The notes below the pieces were generated by a model, which saw nothing but the letters and a program-made list of their open reading frames with translations, was not told the origin of the DNA and did no database searches. The position numbers were made by a program, and so were the translations under genes. From Methylomicrobium sp035916875 (GTDB lineage Bacteria; Pseudomonadota; Gammaproteobacteria; Methylococcales; Methylomonadaceae): a stretch of 64,000 bases of DNA. This document shows, one piece after another, positions 34,567 to 42,589 of the stretch. Every line of letters begins with the position of its first letter. Position 1 is the first letter of the stretch. The DNA is taken from assembly GCF_035916875.1 (NCBI RefSeq), contig NZ_JAXUHN010000076.1:1-64000 (forward strand). The letters run 5' to 3'.

Positions 34567-35505
34567 ATGTCGAAAATAATAACGGTTACCGCCAACACCG
34601 CGGTCGACTGGCTGATCGAAGCGAACGGATTGGGCTATCAGGATAATCTACAGGCGACAAAGAGCTGCGAGTATGCCTGCGGCAAGGGCATCAATGTCGC
34701 GAAGGCGGTCGAGTCTTTGGGGTATCCGGTAACATGCTTGGGATTCGCCGGGCGTCAATCGATCGGCTTGTTCGAGGCGTTGAACTCCGCTTTGCTACAT
34801 GCCGATTTGATCGCGGTCGAAGGCAAGACCCGAACCAACATCACCTTGACCGATCAGGCGGCGGGTCGGGAAACGCATATTCGAACCTCGGGTTATCGGG
34901 TAACGCCTGATGATTGTGCGAAGCTGATCGAAAAAGTCGAGCGTTCCGTCAATGCCGGAGATATTGTGATTTTTTCCGGCAGTCTGCCGCCCGGCGCGCC
35001 AAATGACTTTTATCGGATGTTGATCGCAACTTGCCGCCGAAAGGCGGCCATCACCTTATTGGACAGCAGCGGCCAAGGTTTGGCGGAAGGCGCCAAGGCC
35101 GAACCCTATCTGATCAAGCCCAATATGCAGGAACTGGAAGAGTTGACTGGCCGCGCCTTAACGAACGACCGAGAGGTGCTGGAGACGGCGCGCGCGTTGC
35201 TCGGCCAGGGCATTGCGAAAATCTGCATTTCTCTGGGAAACAAAGGCGTTATTGCGGTTGACGAAGACAGCGCATTTGCGGCTTGTCTCAGACATTGCCC
35301 GGAGCCAATCATGACTCAAATCGGCTGTGGCGATGCGCTGGTTGCGGGGCTGGCGATCGGAACGCATCGCGGCTTGCGATGGGAAGACTGCATTAAATGG
35401 GCCATCGCCTGCGCTACGGCCAATCTCTACTCTCCCGAGCCCGGTAGGCTCGATAAGGATAAGGTGCCGGAAATCAGCACGCAGATCGAGACGTTCCCGC
35501 GCTGA
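34567..35505 (+). CDS. PfkB-family sugar kinase, 1-phosphofructokinase-like
   Basis: 312 residues from the ATG at 34567; the frame extends to a TTG at 34540. Ribokinase-fold features: ITVTANTAVDW at the N-terminus, CGKGINVAKAVESLG (FruK/LacC signature region), FSGSLPPGAPNDF, KPNMQELEEL, and the anion-hole/catalytic IGCGDALVAGLA, in which the usual GAGD reads GCGD with the catalytic Asp kept. The FruK/LacC/Pfk-2 subgroup phosphorylates fructose-1-phosphate, tagatose-6-phosphate or fructose-6-phosphate. No PTS genes lie nearby, so fructose-6-phosphate kinase activity is as likely. Stop is 11 bp from the convergent channel gene. Confidence 0.88.
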   Translation: MSKIITVTANTAVDWLIEANGLGYQDNLQATKSCEYACGKGINVAKAVESLGYPVTCLGFAGRQSIGLFEALNSALLHADLIAVEGKTRTNITLTDQAAGRETHIRTSGYRVTPDDCAKLIEKVERSVNAGDIVIFSGSLPPGAPNDFYRMLIATCRRKAAITLLDSSGQGLAEGAKAEPYLIKPNMQELEELTGRALTNDREVLETARALLGQGIAKICISLGNKGVIAVDEDSAFAACLRHCPEPIMTQIGCGDALVAGLAIGTHRGLRWEDCIKWAIACATANLYSPEPGRLDKDKVPEISTQIETFPR

Positions 35506-35516
35506 TCTTGACCGGG

Positions 35517-36347
35517 TTAAGGCGAGGGCGGCAACTCCGTGCCGCAGATACGGCAATAATTGGCATCCGGTTCATGGCCGGGATGCCGACAGCGCGGGCA
35601 GATTCGCTGATCGGCCTTGTGCTGTTTTTTCATTTCCTTCGATAATTCTGCGGTGAATATGCCGGTCGGTACCGCGATGATCGCGTAGCCGCTGATCATC
35701 ACGATAGCCGAGACGGCGCGGCCGAGATCGGTCTTGGGGGTGATGTCGCCGAAGCCGACCGTGGTCAGCGTCACAACCGACCAGTAGATGCTGACCGGGA
35801 TGTTCGTGAAGCCGTTTTCCGGACCTTCGATCAGATACATTGCCGAGCCGAATACGATCAACAGCGTGCAGATGGTAAACATGAAAATGGCGATCTTGAG
35901 CCGGCTGGCCAACAATGCATTGACGAGCATATTGGCCTGGTTGATGAAGCGGACCAGTTTGAGCACCCGAAACACACGCAGCACTCTCAGGACGCGAATG
36001 ACCTGCAGATAATGAGCGCCGGGAAGCAAGAGGCTCAGGTAGGATGGGATGATCGACAACAGGTCTATGATGCCGTAGAAACTGCCGATATATTTGATCG
36101 GCTTGTGGATGCAGAAGATGCGCAGACCGTATTCGAGCGTAAACAAGATCGTGAATAGCCATTCCGCAGCGTAAAGTTCGTCTCTATATTGCTGATGGAT
36201 TTCGGCAACGCTGTCCAGCATGATCGTCAACACGCTGGCCAGGATCAAAATGATCAGCATGATATCGAAGCCTTTTCCGGCCGGCGTGTTGGCCTGATAG
36301 ATGATCTGATACAACGTATGCCGCCAGTTTTCTAGGCGCTTTCTCAT
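35517..36347 (-). CDS. Voltage-gated-type potassium channel with C-terminal zinc ribbon
   Basis: 276 residues, six membrane helices. S4 carries regularly spaced arginines (VIRVLRVLRVFRVLKLVR, 117-134), and the pore has the K+ selectivity filter TTVGFGD (195-201) before S6. After S6 a short basic linker leads to a treble-clef or zinc-ribbon tail with Cys250-x2-Cys253 and Cys265-x2-Cys268 (RICPRCRH, YCRICGTE). Bacterial KvAP-like channels usually lack this tail, which could tetramerise or sense metal/redox state. GAGG lies before the ATG. Confidence 0.88.
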   Translation of the reverse strand: MRKRLENWRHTLYQIIYQANTPAGKGFDIMLIILILASVLTIMLDSVAEIHQQYRDELYAAEWLFTILFTLEYGLRIFCIHKPIKYIGSFYGIIDLLSIIPSYLSLLLPGAHYLQVIRVLRVLRVFRVLKLVRFINQANMLVNALLASRLKIAIFMFTICTLLIVFGSAMYLIEGPENGFTNIPVSIYWSVVTLTTVGFGDITPKTDLGRAVSAIVMISGYAIIAVPTGIFTAELSKEMKKQHKADQRICPRCRHPGHEPDANYCRICGTELPPSP

Positions 36348-36550
36348 ATTTTTTGACCTCTTCCTGAATGTTTGATCGGTTATGGTGTCCTAATGGCATC
36401 GTATGGGTAATTTTATTCGCGATGCTGTCCGCTTGTAATCCGCATTCTTGAACGATTATGTTTCATGTTTTTATAATGAAACAAATTTCGTATCAATTGA
36501 AACGGTTTGTGATACAGAAATGACCGGGAAGAGGCTACCAGGGGGTGGGG

Positions 36551-36707
36551 CAATACCGTTAAGTTAAGAAGAAAGCTCCCTCTCCTGCTGGAGAGGGTTG
36601 GGGTGAGGAGGATCAAAAATAAGGAAAAATACTTTATTTTGATCCCCTCATCCCAGCCTTCTCCCGAAGGGAGAAGGCGCGAAGCTTCTCTTAACTTAAT
36701 GGCATTG
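36551..36707. mobile_element. 157-bp foldback MITE, copy 2 (inverted)
   Basis: Reverse complement of the element at 21564-21720 with three mismatches and no length change. Ends CAATACCGTTAAGTTAAG and CTTAACTTAATGGCATTG. The flanks are G-rich on the left and C-rich on the right and show no clear direct repeat, so the target duplication has been lost or the site is different in type. It lies in the gap between the channel gene and csbD. Confidence 0.85.
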
Positions 36708-36931
36708 CGCCCCCCCCTCGCTTACGTATTGATGCGATGAATCCAGCCTGCATAGAAAAGACTCCCTAATCTGGAAAGTTTTTCACATTTTTTAACAGTC
36801 TAAGTACGCTAAAGCACAGACCGAGTTTAGTTTTGGGCGTAATGTTTGAACAAGTGATGGGTAATGTCATCCCACGCTCAGACACCATGGCTATCGGGTC
36901 ATGGAGAAAAATTTATTATCAGGAGACACTC

Positions 36932-37108
36932 ATGAATAAAGATCAAGTAAAAGGCCGAGTCGAAGAGACCAAAGGTAAAGTCAAGGAAGTCACCGGTAAA
37001 CTACTGGATGACGAGACAATGGAAATAGAAGGAAAAGTCCAAAAGAACGTGGGTAAAGCGCGGGCGGGTTTTGGCGACCTAAAGGATGATATTAAGAAAG
37101 ACAAATAA
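36932..37108 (+). CDS. csbD: CsbD-family stress protein
   Basis: 58 residues from the ATG at 36932, with AGGAGA directly upstream; an open frame back to 36833 is not needed. The sequence MNKDQVKGRVEETKGKVKEV then LLDDETMEIEGKVQK is the classic CsbD/YjbJ pattern of a small, charged, helical general-stress protein of unknown biochemical role. Followed by a hairpin region (GTGCAGC...GCTGCAC, about 37126-37162) and then by a second CsbD copy. Confidence 0.92.
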   Translation: MNKDQVKGRVEETKGKVKEVTGKLLDDETMEIEGKVQKNVGKARAGFGDLKDDIKKDK

Positions 37109-37204
37109 AACAAGCACTGTTTAGTCGTGCAGCCGAGTCCAGTCAGACTGACCCGCTGCACGGCTACAATGTAATGCTCCCAAAAAGTTATACAGGAAAT
37201 GCAC

Positions 37205-37483
37205 ATGAAATTTACCGGAATAAAACTCGCCGAATTATGGATGGGCTTCGTTATGGCTTTCTGCTGGTTTAGTGTTTATGCTGAAGAAAGCCTAGTCCCG
37301 ATCCCTCCGAACAATGATCAAGTAAAGGGCCGAATCGAAGAAACCAAAGGTAAAATGAAGGAAGCCACCGGCGTGATACTGGACGACAAAGGTATGCAGA
37401 TAGAAGGAAATGTCCAAAAGAATCTCGGCAAGGCTCAGAAGGGCTATGGTGATCTCAAGCAGGAAATTAAGAAAGACCAATAA
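37205..37483 (+). CDS. CsbD-family protein with an added export signal
   Basis: 92 residues from the ATG at 37205 (AGGAAA upstream; ATG 37199 is also in frame). The C-terminal 58 residues (NDQVKGRIEETKGKMKEATG, DDKGMQIEGNVQKNLGK) are a close copy of the CsbD protein just upstream. The N-terminal 34 residues form a hydrophobic segment ending WFSVYA-EE, a signal peptide or anchor. The copy and its downstream hairpin region match the first csbD and its flank, so this is a tandem duplication in which one copy gained export. A periplasmic CsbD is unusual. Confidence 0.85.
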   Translation: MKFTGIKLAELWMGFVMAFCWFSVYAEESLVPIPPNNDQVKGRIEETKGKMKEATGVILDDKGMQIEGNVQKNLGKAQKGYGDLKQEIKKDQ

Positions 37484-37568
37484 AACCAGCAATACTGAGC
37501 GGTGCAGGCAAAGCCGGATCGGTTGGCCTGCCGCCCATCAGTAACGAGATGTTCTCAAAAATTTTTAG

Positions 37569-37712
37569 ACGCACGCGAAGGCTGCCGATCAGCACCTGGA
37601 TGCCGGTATCACGAGCCTGAATAATGTTGTTGATCACAGTACCATGCAGCATGCCGACTTAGCGAAGAAATCCGCCGAAGAAGCTGTAACACATCTGAAA
37701 GCCGCGCAATAA
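37569..37712 (+). pseudogene. Fragment of a small SmbP-like His-rich protein
   Basis: A 47-codon frame with no start codon, opening directly after a stop at 37566, reads THAKAADQHLDAG, VDHSTMQHADLAKKSAEE and AVTHLKAAQ then stops. The spacing of His and Ala resembles small metal-binding protein SmbP of nitrifiers. The N-terminal part and signal peptide are missing, replaced by the duplicated csbD flank, so it looks truncated by that rearrangement. Confidence 0.45.
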
Positions 37713-37885
37713 CAGACTATATGTTGCGGCATCACAAAGGGGCGGCGGGTTATTAATAGCCCGCTACACCTATCCCAAAATTGCAGCAGTGCCGGCCAAA
37801 CACAGTATCTATCGACAGGGCAGCGTTGCAGTCAGAAGCCTCTCAGTTTACGGCGTTAGGCGCGCGCCATTGAGTTCACGTCTGA

Positions 37886-38215
37886 TTACTCGCCATGCTG
37901 AGATTTCACGGCTTCTTTGCTTTTTTCACAAGCCTCTCTAGAAGCTTTCTCCGCGGCCCTGGCATGTGCCTTTGCTTGTTCCGGCTGCCGAGCGTTAGCG
38001 GCGGCCTTATGATGCATTGCGGCTTGTTCATGAGCCGCAGCCGCCGACAAATGTTTAGCGGAGGCATTTTCAGAAGCAGACAGAGTGGATCCCGGATGAG
38101 ATTGGTCAATGTTAGTTCCGGTTGCAGAACCCGTTGCTTGATCCGTGGCAGCCATGCCGGCGGCAACCGGCAAGAAAGCCATCATCAAAATGGAAGTAAT
38201 GGCGAATTTTTTCAT
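37886..38215 (-). CDS. Exported His/Ala-rich helical protein
   Basis: 109 residues from the ATG at 38215 (GAGGAG 7 bases upstream). Signal peptide of about 22 residues ending AGMAA. After a Ser/Thr/Gly-rich linker the chain becomes Ala/His/Lys/Glu-rich (AKHLSAAAAHEQAAMHHKAA, KAHARAAEKASREACEKSK) with one Cys. It resembles the product of 20961 and the fragment at 37569 in composition, suggesting a family of periplasmic metal- or cation-binding helical proteins. Function unproven. Confidence 0.72.
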   Translation of the reverse strand: MKKFAITSILMMAFLPVAAGMAATDQATGSATGTNIDQSHPGSTLSASENASAKHLSAAAAHEQAAMHHKAAANARQPEQAKAHARAAEKASREACEKSKEAVKSQHGE

Positions 38216-38516
38216 GGTTGAACTCCTCAAATGGTTAATATCAATATGTTTTGGCCGCTATACCGGCATTCTGCCCGAGACGATGGTCCAAGGTGAACGT
38301 CAGTCATTGTATGATCCGGATGCGACAAAGCCGGATTTGGGTTGAGGCGAGGCGTTGCGGGTTTTTCGTTCTTATGCACGGCGATTCTGATAATCCAGAT
38401 AGGCCGCATGCTCCCCTACGTCAATAACAAGCAGCAGTCTTATCTCTCCGATGAGGAAATGCGGTCGAGGCTTTCCCATGTTGCTGCAACTATCACTAAT
38501 ATCCGGATAAGCCTAG
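38216..38516. other. Intergenic stretch
   Basis: About 300 bp between two minus-strand genes. A plus-strand frame beginning near 38408 (MLPYVNNKQQSYL) has no ribosome site and ends inside the neighbouring gene. I see no supported feature. Confidence 0.35.
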
Positions 38517-38969
38517 TTATTGCGCGGTCATTTTTCCGGTTTTCCGGTATTCGGCGGACGGGTGGTAATCCCGATTTATACAGTTTTTAGCTGCAAACGG
38601 TTTACCTAACTTTTGCGGATTTACCAGCCGCAGCTTTTGCGAACCGGCTTTCTTCACTTTGAGCCGGTTAGCATTCGGAGCCGCAAAAGACGATACCTCG
38701 GCTGATCTTGTCAAAAAGTGCTCCCTCTCGTTATGCATCCACTCGAGGGCCGCTTGCGCCTCCCTGCGTAATTTGAACGGTCCATGAAAAGCGGCGTGAT
38801 CGGTAAATCGCCTTGCCCGAATATGTTCCGGCCAGTTGACGACATAATAGCCTGGCGTCAAGGCCTGTCCGTGGTTGGTGCGATACCTTCGCTGATAAGA
38901 CTCCGAATCTACGAGCCAGAAATCACGTATGACTGCGACAATTTCGAAAATATCATAATCCGCATCCAT
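38517..38969 (-). CDS. Conserved hypothetical protein
   Basis: 150 residues, soluble, no signal. The first 95 residues look well folded and conserved in style: MDADYDIFEIVAVIRDFWLV, SYQRRYRTNHGQAL, PGYYVVNWPEHIRARRF, FHGPFKLRREAQAALEWM. The rest is a basic, Lys/Arg-rich tail. AGGGGA precedes the ATG. No known domain recognised; no neighbours on the same transcript are obvious. Confidence 0.55.
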   Translation of the reverse strand: MDADYDIFEIVAVIRDFWLVDSESYQRRYRTNHGQALTPGYYVVNWPEHIRARRFTDHAAFHGPFKLRREAQAALEWMHNEREHFLTRSAEVSSFAAPNANRLKVKKAGSQKLRLVNPQKLGKPFAAKNCINRDYHPSAEYRKTGKMTAQ

Positions 38970-39117
38970 TGATTATTTCCCCTTGTTATAAAATAAACCA
39001 AAACCTGATGAAGTCGATACAAGACAATCCGCTTCACCGGAAAAGAAAAGCGAGAGCCGGACCACGGCCTCTCTCCGCACCATCGGCTTCATAGCCCTAT
39101 TTTTTACAAGTCTTGAG

Positions 39118-39543
39118 TCACATGCTCGGCTGGTCTAAGTAAGGTCTAGTTTTATAATAAGAATGAATTTTATCAACCCAAGATTGATCTGCCATGTCGG
39201 GCCAATCGTTCTTATCGAAACCTGGTGCATTTTTGAGGCGATCCTTCTCCACATTTAGCACAAAGCGCTTGTTCGCCGTATCCAGCTTCAACGCACTCCA
39301 AGGTACCGCAAAAAGCTTTTCCCCCATACCGAGGAAACCGCCAAAGGTCAACACCGCATAGCTCACTCTGCCTGTGGCCGTGTCCAGCATGATTTCCTTG
39401 ATTTCACCCAAATCTTCTTCTTTCTGGTTGAAGACCTCATTTCCAATCAGGGTGTCGGCGCCCATCAACTGGGGACCGGGGCCCTTTGCGTGGCCGGGTT
39501 TGTGTTTGTAGATACCATAGGTATCGCGATCTTCGTAGTTCAT
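39118..39543 (-). CDS. PRC-barrel domain protein
   Basis: 141 residues from the ATG at 39543, preferred over 39549 because GGAAG then has 6-base spacing. Residues about 25-100 are a PRC-barrel: ADTLIGNEVFNQKEEDLGEI, MLDTATGRVSYAVLTFGG, KLFAVPWSALKLD. The C-terminus is acidic and aromatic (DKNDWPDMADQSWVDKI). PRC-barrel proteins of this short type are common in environmental stress loci next to csbD and similar genes; they bind proteins or RNA in other contexts (RimM, photosynthetic reaction centre H subunit). Confidence 0.85.
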   Translation of the reverse strand: MNYEDRDTYGIYKHKPGHAKGPGPQLMGADTLIGNEVFNQKEEDLGEIKEIMLDTATGRVSYAVLTFGGFLGMGEKLFAVPWSALKLDTANKRFVLNVEKDRLKNAPGFDKNDWPDMADQSWVDKIHSYYKTRPYLDQPSM

Positions 39544-39694
39544 GATCATCTTCCGTCATAAAATTAGGAGTAATGACACTTTTGTTCGTTTTTTACGATC
39601 ACCAGCGCCCGATTATTCGAGCGTATCTATGTTTTTTATCGCTCTGGGATAACAATACAGGCGAAGCTGGATAAAGTCGGTGCGGCAACGTACA

Positions 39695-41083
39695 TTAATT
39701 AAGGTTTGCTGCCAACAAAGTTTGCTGCTTACCGGTCAGTGGGTTGCGTCCGGATTTAGGCCCAGAGGTCTTGACAGACGATGTTACGCGCCAGACCACA
39801 TTGCCTACATCATCGGCGACCAGCAGCCCCCCTTGCGTGTCGAGCACGACACCCACCGGACGCCCGAACGCCTCGCCATCGGTACTCAAAAAGCCCGTCA
39901 GCACGTCGATCGGATCGCCGAGGGGCTTGCCAGCACTGAAAGGGACAAAGATAACCCGATAGCCGCTGCGTGGTTTACGATTCCAGGAACCGTGCTGGCC
40001 GATGAAAACGCCGTTGTCGAATGGTGTCGGCCATGCGCGACTCTTGGAAAAAACCAGGCCGAGCGAAGCGGTGTGTGCTCCAAGTGCATAATCCGGCACC
40101 CTGGCCTTGGCGACCAGGTCGGGCCGTTGTGGCTGCACCCGTTCATCCGGATGCTGGCCATAGTAGCTATAAGGCCAGCCGAAGAAGCTGCCGTCGGGTA
40201 CCGAAGTCAGATAATCCGGAACCAGGTCGCTGCCGAGTTCATCGCGCTCGTTGACCACGGTCCAAAGTGCTCCGCCATCCGGCTCCCAAGCGAGACCGTT
40301 GGGATTGCGCAGACCGGATGCGTAGACGCGGTAGCTTCCAAGCTTGGGGTCCACTTCCCAAATGGCCGCGCGGCCGACCTCTTGATCGATACCGTTCTCG
40401 GCAACATTACTGTTCGATCCCACCGTCACATAGAGTCGTGTCCCGTCACGGCTGGCGATTAGGTTCTTGGTCCAGTGATGATTGATGGGGCCTGCCGGCA
40501 GGTCCAGCACCTTGGTTCCTGGCTGGGCGATCCGGATTTCGCCTTCGGTATAAGGGAATCTGACCACCGCATCGGTGTTGGCCACGTAGAAATCGCTGCC
40601 TACCAACGCCATGCCGAAGGGCGAGTTGAGTCCTTCTATGAGCACCGAACGCGTTTCGGCCACGCCGTCACCATCGGCATCACGGAGCAAAGTGATGCGA
40701 TTGGCGCTGGGTACACCTGCGCCAGTCTCGTTCATGACTCGACTCATGATCCAACCTTTGATACCCTGCCCGTCCTTGGGTCTGGATGGCGCATTGGTCT
40801 CGGCGACCAATACGTCGCCGTTGGGTAGCACAGTCAACCAGCGCGGGTGATCGAGTCCGTCGGCAAAGGCATTTACAGTCATCCCCGGCGCCGCCAACGG
40901 CTTTTCATTTTTCGGCCAGCCTACAGCCTTTGCGATGTTCATCGTGGGAATCAACGTCGGATTGGGTGGCGGCAATTGAGGGTGAGTGCCGACGCCTGCC
41001 GGAATCGGCAATTGCGCCACCTCGCCACAAGCGGTTAGCGCTATCGATGCCGCAGTGAACAACACGTGTCTTGACAGATACAT
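39695..41083 (-). CDS. L-sorbosone/PQQ-type sugar dehydrogenase lipoprotein
   Basis: 462 residues from the ATG at 41083, where a lipoprotein signal with lipobox LTAC (about Cys19) begins; the frame extends to 41227 only over the Csp3 gene. Six-bladed beta-propeller of the GDH/sorbosone dehydrogenase family: HPRWLTVLPNGDVLVAETN, LNSPFGMALVGSDFYVANTD, LRNPNGLAWEPDGGALWTVV, ERDELGSDL, GVFIGQHGSWNRKPRSGY. Relatives oxidise sugars or aldehydes with PQQ in the periplasm, passing electrons to cytochromes. It starts 22 bp after the Csp3 stop on the same strand, so copper storage and this enzyme may be co-expressed. Confidence 0.85.
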   Translation of the reverse strand: MYLSRHVLFTAASIALTACGEVAQLPIPAGVGTHPQLPPPNPTLIPTMNIAKAVGWPKNEKPLAAPGMTVNAFADGLDHPRWLTVLPNGDVLVAETNAPSRPKDGQGIKGWIMSRVMNETGAGVPSANRITLLRDADGDGVAETRSVLIEGLNSPFGMALVGSDFYVANTDAVVRFPYTEGEIRIAQPGTKVLDLPAGPINHHWTKNLIASRDGTRLYVTVGSNSNVAENGIDQEVGRAAIWEVDPKLGSYRVYASGLRNPNGLAWEPDGGALWTVVNERDELGSDLVPDYLTSVPDGSFFGWPYSYYGQHPDERVQPQRPDLVAKARVPDYALGAHTASLGLVFSKSRAWPTPFDNGVFIGQHGSWNRKPRSGYRVIFVPFSAGKPLGDPIDVLTGFLSTDGEAFGRPVGVVLDTQGGLLVADDVGNVVWRVTSSVKTSGPKSGRNPLTGKQQTLLAANLN

Positions 41084-41105
41084 AACTGAAGAACCCGATT
41101 TGCGC

Positions 41106-41462
41106 TTAGTACTTGTCGCTTCCCATTTGCCGGCAACTCTCGGCGCATTCCCTACAGGCATCGACGCATTCTTCCATGCCGCCGACCTTCTCGCAATCCG
41201 ACGCGCATGCCTCGCAAACTTCGGCACAGACAGCGCAGAGATGGTGCGAAAATTGAGAGCTACTGAGCTGAAAATTGGCCGATGTCTGGCAAATCTCGGC
41301 GCAGTTCATCAGCAGGCGAAAGTGTTTGGGTTTTACGTGCTTGCCGCCGGCCTCCAGGCAGTGGTTCATGGCGGTTTGCAGGCAGACCTGATGGCAATGA
41401 CTACAAGCGTCGATACAGGCTTGCATGGCGTGTTCAGAGGGAGTGTGGGCTAAATGAGTCAT
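41106..41462 (-). CDS. Four-helix-bundle copper storage protein (Csp3 type)
   Basis: 118 residues from the ATG at 41462 (AGGAGA upstream), no signal peptide, so cytosolic. Sixteen cysteines line four helices in CxxxC and related spacings: ACIDACSHCHQVC, NCAEIC, HLCAVCAEVCEACASDC, CVDACRECAESC. This is the DUF326/Csp family, whose members Csp1-3 were described in the methanotroph Methylosinus trichosporium and hold many Cu(I) ions in the bundle core. Csp3 forms lack export signals, as here. Upstream of, and probably co-transcribed with, the sorbosone-type dehydrogenase. Confidence 0.88.
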   Translation of the reverse strand: MTHLAHTPSEHAMQACIDACSHCHQVCLQTAMNHCLEAGGKHVKPKHFRLLMNCAEICQTSANFQLSSSQFSHHLCAVCAEVCEACASDCEKVGGMEECVDACRECAESCRQMGSDKY

Positions 41463-41636
41463 GGGATTTCTCCTGAGGGAAACGAGTGTGAACAAAGACG
41501 AACAAGGCATCTCGACCTAGAGCTAAGAATCAGGGCCAGGTGGGATTTCGTAAAGACTTTCGAGGAAATGCTATCGGCAAAATTAGCCGTAGTCGGTACG
41601 TTGGCGCACATATCTGGTTAAATTTGACTGTGTGTC

Positions 41637-41984
41637 CGTCTGCTGAAAGAACTGATGGAGCAGAATCACCATCAATTCAAGGTGAAAATCTACAGCACCG
41701 ATCTGGATGCCGAGGCCGTCACCATCGCCCGCGCCGGTTGTTATCCAGCCAATATCGCTCAGGATGTCACCCCGGAACGGCTACAGCGATTTTTTACCAA
41801 AGAAGATGCCGGCTATCGGATAAAGAAGGAAATCCGTGAAATGGTAGTGTTCGCTATCCAAAATGTGACTAAAGACCCGCCTTTCACCAAACTCGATCTG
41901 CTCAGTTGCCGCAACTTGATGATTTATCTGGGGCCGGAATTGCAGAACCGATTGATTCCAGCCTTTCATTACGCACTGAAGCGG
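41637..41984 (+). pseudogene. Fragment of a CheR-type methyltransferase
   Basis: About 115 codons read LLKELMEQNHHQFKV, IYSTDLDAEAVTIARAGCYP, GYRIKKEIREMVVFAIQNV, DPPFTKLDLLSCRNLMIYL, the middle of the CheR domain in large CheB/CheR/PAS fusion proteins. Both ends are missing: no N-terminal domain precedes it, and after FHYALK the frame runs antisense into the DUF2934 gene. Inactive remnant. Confidence 0.75.
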
Positions 41985-41997
41985 CATTCAACCGAAC

Positions 41998-42204
41998 CTA
42001 TTCCTCTTTCGACGCCAATTCCTGTTCAGCGTCAAGCCAATCTTCCAGTTCATGGCCCGGTTCAAACCCTCTTCTTTCCGCCTTGTAATAAGCAAGTTCG
42101 GAAATCCTGGCTGTCTGATCCAGCGGATCGAGCAGGATGCCGGATTCATCAGAAGTCAGATTTTCAGTGTTTTGATGCACATTGGAGGGGGGGGTAGGTT
42201 TCAT
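41998..42204 (-). CDS. DUF2934 small protein
   Basis: 68 residues. The C-terminal half has the DUF2934 signature RISELAYYKAERRGFEPGH then ELEDWLDAEQEL. The first 28 residues are polar and variable. AGGAGA precedes the ATG. DUF2934 proteins are short, helical, frequent next to stress genes, and without known function. Its end abuts the cheR fragment on the other strand. Confidence 0.85.
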   Translation of the reverse strand: MKPTPPSNVHQNTENLTSDESGILLDPLDQTARISELAYYKAERRGFEPGHELEDWLDAEQELASKEE

Positions 42205-42237
42205 GATGTTCTCCTGTAAATATTCGTTCGCTAAAAT

Positions 42238-42390
42238 TCAAGACAAATCCCGCACGCGCTTCTCGATCATCGATACGATCTGTCGGGTCGCCGCCTCTGT
42301 CGGAGGGATTTCCTCGTGACCGGCTGCCTAAACCGGAGAGGCTGACAACAGAACCAGCCACAAAGGAAGGGCTTGGCTCCCTATTTCCAT
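42238..42390 (-). pseudogene. Small exported protein with an in-frame amber stop
   Basis: From an ATG at 42390 with GAGG upstream, the frame reads MEIGSQALPLWLVLLSASPV, then TAG, then AAGHEEIPPTEAATRQIV and MIEKRVRDLS before TGA. A signal peptide directly followed by AAGHEE would be natural if the TAG were CAG, so a point nonsense mutation at the cleavage site is likely. It lies just upstream of DUF2934 on the same strand. Confidence 0.35.
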
Positions 42391-42589
42391 GGGTTTACTA
42401 CCTCTTCTGGAAAGGCGTTTCTGTGTTGAATTTATGGTTAGATAAACGCCCAATGGTAAAACTTTCCATTACTTATTTTTAATCAGTTTCGAAAGTTTTG
42501 CTCGCTATTTAGCCCCAAAACAAGCTTTCGCAAAAATAGCGGCACTATCATAATAATACTTTAGGGAAGCACCTCGTTAAGATCATAAC

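Noticed and set aside
36833..36931. Longer N-terminus for the first csbD
   Set aside because: AGGAGA sits directly before the inner ATG at 36932 and the CsbD family starts there.
42164..42361. 65-residue minus-strand frame overlapping the amber-containing small gene
   Set aside because: Ser/Gly/Arg-rich, no ribosome site, and it overlaps the DUF2934 start; the alternative frame with a signal peptide is more natural.
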